A DNA stretch of 64,000 nt from Clostridiales bacterium (GTDB taxonomy: Bacteria > Bacillota > Clostridia > Lachnospirales > Lachnospiraceae). The translations under genes were made by a program, and so were the position numbers. Location: the NCBI GenBank assembly GCA_012519695.1, contig JAAYPT010000013.1, forward strand, positions 62,001-126,000, read 5' to 3'. The notes under the pieces are model-generated. The model was given only the letters and a program-made list of their open reading frames with translations. It was not told the DNA's origin and made no database searches. Of this stretch, positions 59,493 through 64,000 are shown in pieces (position 1 is the first letter of the stretch; every line of letters starts with the position of its first letter).

Positions 59493-62400
59493 ATGGGCGT
59501 TGATATGAAGGTCAAAGCGATATACGATTCTGAAATTGGTAACATCACCAGATCAGAAAAGAACTGGAAGGATGTGTTAAAGGTCGCAGGTCAGTTATAC
59601 CGCTATGAATTTGACAATATCGTTATGGTAACAGCTCAGAGACCTCCGGAAAAAAGCACACTCATGGCAGATTATGATACCTGGAAAAAGGTGGGAAGAT
59701 ATGTAAAGCGTGGTGCGAAAGGCTGCGCTATCTTCCCGTCAAGGGCACTGAATCCACGCATGAGGTATATATTTGATATCAGTGATACCGGAGGGAAGAA
59801 TGTTAAGCTGACATGGGACCTTGAGGGAGAAAATCTTAAAGATTATGTGGATTTTCTTGTGTCAGAAGGTCAGATTGAGCAGTACGATAACAGCGACAGG
59901 GAGTCTCTAAAAAATATATTAAAACAGTTTACAGGAACAGATGTTTGGTTTATAATAAAAGAAGAGTTCGGAGACCGAATGACCGAGCTTATGCAGCTAT
60001 CAGGTAGTGTGATAAAGGAAGAAAGTAAGAAACGCAATGGCTTACAGCAGGAAATGGACATGGAGCAGCTTGTATATGCAAGTGTCATGTATGCTGTAGG
60101 GACGAGATGCGGATTTGACTTATCTGTGCAAGAACAGGATTTCAGTCAGATCGTAAATATCAAAGACGAAGAGATCATTTACCGTCTTGGTTCCATTGTA
60201 TGCGATGTCTCCTGTAGTGTTCTTAGAGAATTAAGTCGTAACTTAAAGGCAATCGAGAGCGAAAGGAGAATTGGATATGTTAGAAGAAATGACTTACAAG
60301 GAAGTGGACGGACTGCTTTATCCGCAGATAGAGATGCCGGACGAGACGGAGGATCTCACGAAGCTGGGCAAATACGGAAGGATGGCGATGAACTATCTAA
60401 AGGAGAACGAGCCGGCAAGATACAAGACGCTGATGAGATTCGGGAAGATGTACGAGAAGATGTCAGCGGTAGAGGAGGAAGCGAACCAGCTGTACGACCA
60501 GTTAGAGATGCAGTATCTGGCGAAGCACAAGCCACAGAATCCGTCATCGACAATGGAGATGTGGAAGATAAGAGAGCAGGCGAAGATGCAGGCAGAGGAA
60601 GTGGTACTGAATCAGATAGTGATGCGATTCCACTAGAATCAGATGATACAGAACTGAATAGGGAACTTGATGAAATCAATTCATTGGGTGTTAGTAAGGA
60701 AGCCGAATATACACAGGCTTCCTTTTTTTTCGACCAGAACGGGCAGGCAAGCATTGGCACCATTCATACTGAGGACGAAAACAATAATCAGTTTATGCGT
60801 CAGTTCGAGCAGGACAGAAAAGCTGCATTAGCAGGTAAATACAATTACCTGAATCCCAAAAAGTCTGCAACAGTACCAAGTGAGTATATCAAACAGGTGC
60901 TTATGAGAGGTACAGGTTTTATCGGTGGTAAAGGCAGGGTATGCAAGATTTTTGAAACTGAGATTGATGCAGGAACCAGGGCAAAGCGTATCAAAGCAGA
61001 ATATGGTCAGGGAGGTGCAGGCTGGCCGGTTGACGGACTGGGACTGCACGGATATGACACATTTCATGGGAACGGACTGCGTTTTCAGTGGCGAGATGAG
61101 GATGGAGAGGTTGAAGGATATGTTTCATGGAAAGATATCGAAAAAGAGCTTGGTGTCCTTATTCTTACAGGGGAATACCAGCCTGAGACACCTCGTATTG
61201 ATGAGCTTGCGATGGACGGACTCCGTGAGGATGATGAGGTCATTGATGCCGAATATCGGGAAGTGGAACCGGAAGAGGCAGAATCAGAGATTGATGATTA
61301 TGCAATACCGGATGAGCCGGAGAGCTATGCTTCTAACAGAGATTATGTAAGTGCAAAAGGCATGACACCACAGGAAGCTGCCGATGAAGACCGCATGGTA
61401 ACACAGGCAGAATATGGTGCAGAGATAGAAGCTGAAACATCTGAAAAAGATCCATCAGAGCTTCAGTATATTACACCGATTGATTATGCCAAGCGTATTG
61501 CAGAGCTTGATGAAGACCTGCGTGATGTGGCGGAGATTCTTGTAACAGATTGCAGCTGCTACACTCCGTTTAGGGCATTCCTTATGGATGTGGTGCAGTC
61601 TGATTTTGCATTTATGCCCAATAAACTTGACCTTATCAGGGATATTGCATTAGGGACAGATAATGCAGAAAGAAAGGCATATTCCAACAATAAGTATGGT
61701 CTTGTGGAGTACTCAATCAGAAGCGGATATGTGAAGATCAGCTATAAGAACAGGAATGGTGTGCGTAAAGAAGGTGCTCTCGATTGGCGTGAGTTATATG
61801 AAATCTTATCTTATATGGTAAAACAGCCATTTTACTGCGGAGAAGACCAGAAGAAGTATTATCAGGAGACAAAGCAGAAGGCTGACAGGGATAAGATGAA
61901 TCCGGTCTATAAGAGATTCTTTGATATCGAGGATAGTGTAAAAGCCAATCGTCTTGAAACCAGGGAAAGAGCAATAGCGAATGGCTGGGAAACCAAGATT
62001 GATGAGAATGGACATGTGGTTTCAGATGATGCAGTATCAGTATCTGTGGAAGATGTTCAGGCTGATACAGAATCACAGGAAACTGTAGATTTTACACCAA
62101 AGCAGGAGCCGGTACAGCAAGTAGGAAGTCTTGAAAATGAGAAGAATGTTGCCGGGCAGACGAAGCACAACTTCCACTATAATCTCTGGGAAATGGAAAA
62201 AGGTGGTGCCAAGACCAGATACCAGTGGAATATGGATGCAATCCGCACTCTAAAGCAGATTGAATCAGAAAACAGGCTTGCCACACCGGAGGAGCAGAAA
62301 GTTCTGTCGAAGTTTGTCGGATGGGGCGGACTGTCACAGGCATTTGACGAGGAAAACGCAGGCTGGAGCAAAGAGTATGTAGAGCTGAAAGAACTTTTAT

Positions 62401-64000
62401 CTGATGAGGAATACAGTGCTGCCAGGGCAACAGTAAATAACGCCTTTTACACTTCACCGGAGATTGCCATGTGCATGAATTCGGCACTTGTCCAGTTTGG
62501 TTTCAGAGGCGGCAATGTATTAGAGCCATCCATGGGTATCGGTAACTTCTTTGGAAGTATGCCGGAAACAATGCATGAAGCAAAGCTGTATGGAGTGGAG
62601 CTTGACAGCATTTCGGGAAGAATCGCAAAGCAGCTTTATCAGAATGCTAATATTTCTATCACAGGATTTGAGAATACCACATATCCGGATAACTTCTTTG
62701 ATGTGGTTGTTGGAAATGTGCCATTTGGTGATTACAAGGTATTTGATCCAAAGTACAACAAATATAATTTCCGTATCCACGATTATTTTCTGGCAAAAGC
62801 ACTTGATCAGGTAAGACCGGGAGGCATGGTTGCGGTGATTACCACAAAGGGAACACTTGATAAGGCAAATCCTACTATCCGAAAGTATCTGGCTGAAAGA
62901 GCAGAGCTTGTGGGAGCGATAAGACTTCCGAATACTGCATTTAAAGATAATGCAGGAACCGAAGTGACAGCAGATATCCTGTTTTTGCAGAAAAGGGAGA
63001 GAAAGATTGATATTGAGCCGGACTGGGTACACCTTGGTGTAACTGAGAATGGCATTGCAGTCAACTCTTATTTTGCAGAGCATCCGGAAATGATGCTTGG
63101 TTCTATGAAATATGATACAAGGATTTACGGACAGGACAGCAGATACACAGTCTGCGTGAATGATGATGAGAACTTCAATATTTATGAAGCATTAAACAAA
63201 GCTATCGGTAATATCAAAGCACAGATGACAGATTTTGAGAGAGTGGCAGATGAGGCGGAGCAGACGGAGGAAGTTATCCCGGCTGATCCGGATGTGAGAA
63301 ACTACACTTACACATTTTTTGAAGGAAAGCTCTATTACAGGGAAAATTCCGAGATGGTAAGAAAAGAAGTATCACAGACTGCCGAGGAGCGAATCAGAAG
63401 CCTTGATGAAATCAGACAGATAACAAGAGATCTGATTGATATCCAGATGGATGGCTGCAGCGAGGAGGAGCTTTCTGATAAGCAGAGACTTCTTAATGTA
63501 AAATATGATGCCTTCGTAAAGCAGTATGGAGCCATTACTTCAAAAGCAAACAGAATAGCTTTCAGAGATGACAGCGATTACCCACTTCTTTGCAGTCTTG
63601 AAGAAGTAAATGAAGACGGGGAGGTGAAAAAAGCGGATATGTTTTATAAGCAGACGATTAAGGCAAAGACTGTCATAGACAGGGTTGAGACTGCTGTGGA
63701 AGCATTGAATGTATCCGTCAATGAATTTGGATATGTAAATCTTGCCTATATGCTCTCTATCTATGAGCCGGACATTACTAATGCAAAGGAAGAACTTGCA
63801 GAAAAGTCCGGGCAGACAGCTGATGAGATAACATTTAGTGATGATGCTTTGGCAGAGCTTAGAAGGGCAGCTCTTGTGGAAGAGCTGGACGGACTGATTT
63901 TCCTTAATCCCGACCGCTACAACGAGAACAATCCCGACATCGGCTGGGAGACGGCAGACGAGTATCTTTCCGGCAATGTGAGAGACAAGCTACGAGTAGC
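59493..64000 (+). CDS. Giant DNA methyltransferase/helicase-type protein, 3' end outside the window
   Basis: The frame is open from ATG 59493 (GAGGAGG upstream) to the right edge, at least 1502 residues, and I checked it for stops throughout. Residues 20-100 look like the N-terminal domain of ArdC/LtrC-type proteins (NWKDVLKVAGQLYRYEFDNIVMV...GRYVKRGAKGCAIFPS). A Gly/Arg/Asp-rich linker (about 261-383) is the alternate frame of tnpV. Then comes a small domain (GGAGWPVDGLGLHGYDTFHGNGLRF) and the methyltransferase core: FVGWGGLSQAFD, motif I VLEPSMGIGNFFG (about 1009) and NVPFG (Asn1075) in place of NPPY. A helicase part is expected beyond the edge. Such proteins may protect incoming DNA or act in transfer replication. 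Confidence 0.88.
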   Translation, partial: MGVDMKVKAIYDSEIGNITRSEKNWKDVLKVAGQLYRYEFDNIVMVTAQRPPEKSTLMADYDTWKKVGRYVKRGAKGCAIFPSRALNPRMRYIFDISDTGGKNVKLTWDLEGENLKDYVDFLVSEGQIEQYDNSDRESLKNILKQFTGTDVWFIIKEEFGDRMTELMQLSGSVIKEESKKRNGLQQEMDMEQLVYASVMYAVGTRCGFDLSVQEQDFSQIVNIKDEEIIYRLGSIVCDVSCSVLRELSRNLKAIESERRIGYVRRNDLQGSGRTALSADRDAGRDGGSHEAGQIRKDGDELSKGERAGKIQDADEIREDVREDVSGRGGSEPAVRPVRDAVSGEAQATESVIDNGDVEDKRAGEDAGRGSGTESDSDAIPLESDDTELNRELDEINSLGVSKEAEYTQASFFFDQNGQASIGTIHTEDENNNQFMRQFEQDRKAALAGKYNYLNPKKSATVPSEYIKQVLMRGTGFIGGKGRVCKIFETEIDAGTRAKRIKAEYGQGGAGWPVDGLGLHGYDTFHGNGLRFQWRDEDGEVEGYVSWKDIEKELGVLILTGEYQPETPRIDELAMDGLREDDEVIDAEYREVEPEEAESEIDDYAIPDEPESYASNRDYVSAKGMTPQEAADEDRMVTQAEYGAEIEAETSEKDPSELQYITPIDYAKRIAELDEDLRDVAEILVTDCSCYTPFRAFLMDVVQSDFAFMPNKLDLIRDIALGTDNAERKAYSNNKYGLVEYSIRSGYVKISYKNRNGVRKEGALDWRELYEILSYMVKQPFYCGEDQKKYYQETKQKADRDKMNPVYKRFFDIEDSVKANRLETRERAIANGWETKIDENGHVVSDDAVSVSVEDVQADTESQETVDFTPKQEPVQQVGSLENEKNVAGQTKHNFHYNLWEMEKGGAKTRYQWNMDAIRTLKQIESENRLATPEEQKVLSKFVGWGGLSQAFDEENAGWSKEYVELKELLSDEEYSAARATVNNAFYTSPEIAMCMNSALVQFGFRGGNVLEPSMGIGNFFGSMPETMHEAKLYGVELDSISGRIAKQLYQNANISITGFENTTYPDNFFDVVVGNVPFGDYKVFDPKYNKYNFRIHDYFLAKALDQVRPGGMVAVITTKGTLDKANPTIRKYLAERAELVGAIRLPNTAFKDNAGTEVTADILFLQKRERKIDIEPDWVHLGVTENGIAVNSYFAEHPEMMLGSMKYDTRIYGQDSRYTVCVNDDENFNIYEALNKAIGNIKAQMTDFERVADEAEQTEEVIPADPDVRNYTYTFFEGKLYYRENSEMVRKEVSQTAEERIRSLDEIRQITRDLIDIQMDGCSEEELSDKQRLLNVKYDAFVKQYGAITSKANRIAFRDDSDYPLLCSLEEVNEDGEVKKADMFYKQTIKAKTVIDRVETAVEALNVSVNEFGYVNLAYMLSIYEPDITNAKEELAEKSGQTADEITFSDDALAELRRAALVEELDGLIFLNPDRYNENNPDIGWETADEYLSGNVRDKLRV
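60277..60636 (+). CDS. tnpV: TnpV-like transposon protein, nested inside the giant gene
   Basis: ATG 60277 has an ideal AAAGGAG site 8 bases upstream. The 119-residue product MLEEMTYKEVDGLLYPQIEMP..LGKYGRMAMNYLKENEPARYKTLMRFGKM is the recognisable TnpV family pattern. It lies in the +1 frame relative to the giant gene, which has no stop across the same 360 bases. Both frames therefore code. TnpV function is not established. The giant gene's linker here is low-complexity, which suits a nested gene. Confidence 0.8.
   Translation: MLEEMTYKEVDGLLYPQIEMPDETEDLTKLGKYGRMAMNYLKENEPARYKTLMRFGKMYEKMSAVEEEANQLYDQLEMQYLAKHKPQNPSSTMEMWKIREQAKMQAEEVVLNQIVMRFH

Noticed and set aside
62520-63083. Antisense ORF of 187 codons in the methyltransferase region
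   Set aside because: The forward frame holds conserved methyltransferase motifs; the reverse has no start signal or motif.

Overview
The window looks like a low-GC Gram-positive anaerobe of the Lachnospiraceae type (Clostridia). The evidence is the AT-rich coding style with strong AGGAGG ribosome sites, the Lachnospiraceae-type Tad pilus locus with DUF5702 and FHA proteins, a type III pantothenate kinase, a SleB-type wall hydrolase, and a Tn1549-like conjugative element of the kind common in gut Firmicutes. No rRNA, tRNA or CRISPR array was found. The species cannot be named from the sequence alone.

Region 1 (1-2.7 kb): the tail of an amidase-family gene, a gamma-glutamyltransferase-like gene and a convergent LysR regulator. 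Region 2 (2.9-3.3 kb): a decayed nuclease/transposase-family gene and a very small membrane ORF. Region 3 (3.4-12.5 kb): a complete Tad/Flp pilus operon with two prepilin peptidases, TadZ, TadA, TadB, TadC, Flp pilin, DUF5702, two TadE-like proteins and an FHA protein. The motor ATPase tadA is frameshifted at a 7-G tract, and the first prepilin peptidase lacks a normal start codon, so the operon may be inactive, phase-variable or mis-sequenced. Region 4 (12.5-29 kb): housekeeping genes. These are a flavodoxin-SCP2 fusion, HIT protein, pgi, murG (reverse), a chemotaxis receptor (reverse), a SleB-like SH3 wall hydrolase, an NfeD-SPFH pair, argF, birA, coaX, dusB, greA and lysS.

Region 5 (about 28.96 kb to the right edge, 64 kb) is the left part of an integrative conjugative element inserted just after lysS. 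Its integrase and right end lie outside the window. In order it carries: a possible attL with repeats, a cluster of small DNA-binding-like proteins, a ~545-base highly structured non-coding stretch, a ParM/ParR-like segregation pair, a lipoprotein, a ~1790-residue sortase-anchored thioester/Cna-B adhesin, DUF5688, a RadC-like JAB protein, and a DUF3991/Toprim primase. A G-rich hairpin array and palindromes (candidate origin of transfer or replication) follow, then MobC, relaxase, PcfB/DUF3801, VirD4 coupling protein and a two-gene AT-rich cargo. The mating-channel genes come next: VirB2-like pilin, VirB6-like, DUF4313-like, PrgI/VirB3-like, VirB4, and NlpC/P60 hydrolase. The window ends in accessory proteins and a giant methyltransferase/helicase gene that runs off the edge.

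MobC and the relaxase would nick the element, PcfB and VirD4 would bring the DNA to the VirB4/VirB6/PrgI channel, the NlpC/P60 protein would open the wall, and the adhesin would hold donor and recipient or host surfaces together. The most unusual sequence features are a tnpV gene coded entirely inside the methyltransferase/helicase gene in another frame, the hairpin array closed by a 10-bp inverted repeat, two leader regions that can fold as H-type pseudoknots, and two near-identical attenuator-like leader hairpins in front of the adhesin and DUF5688 genes.
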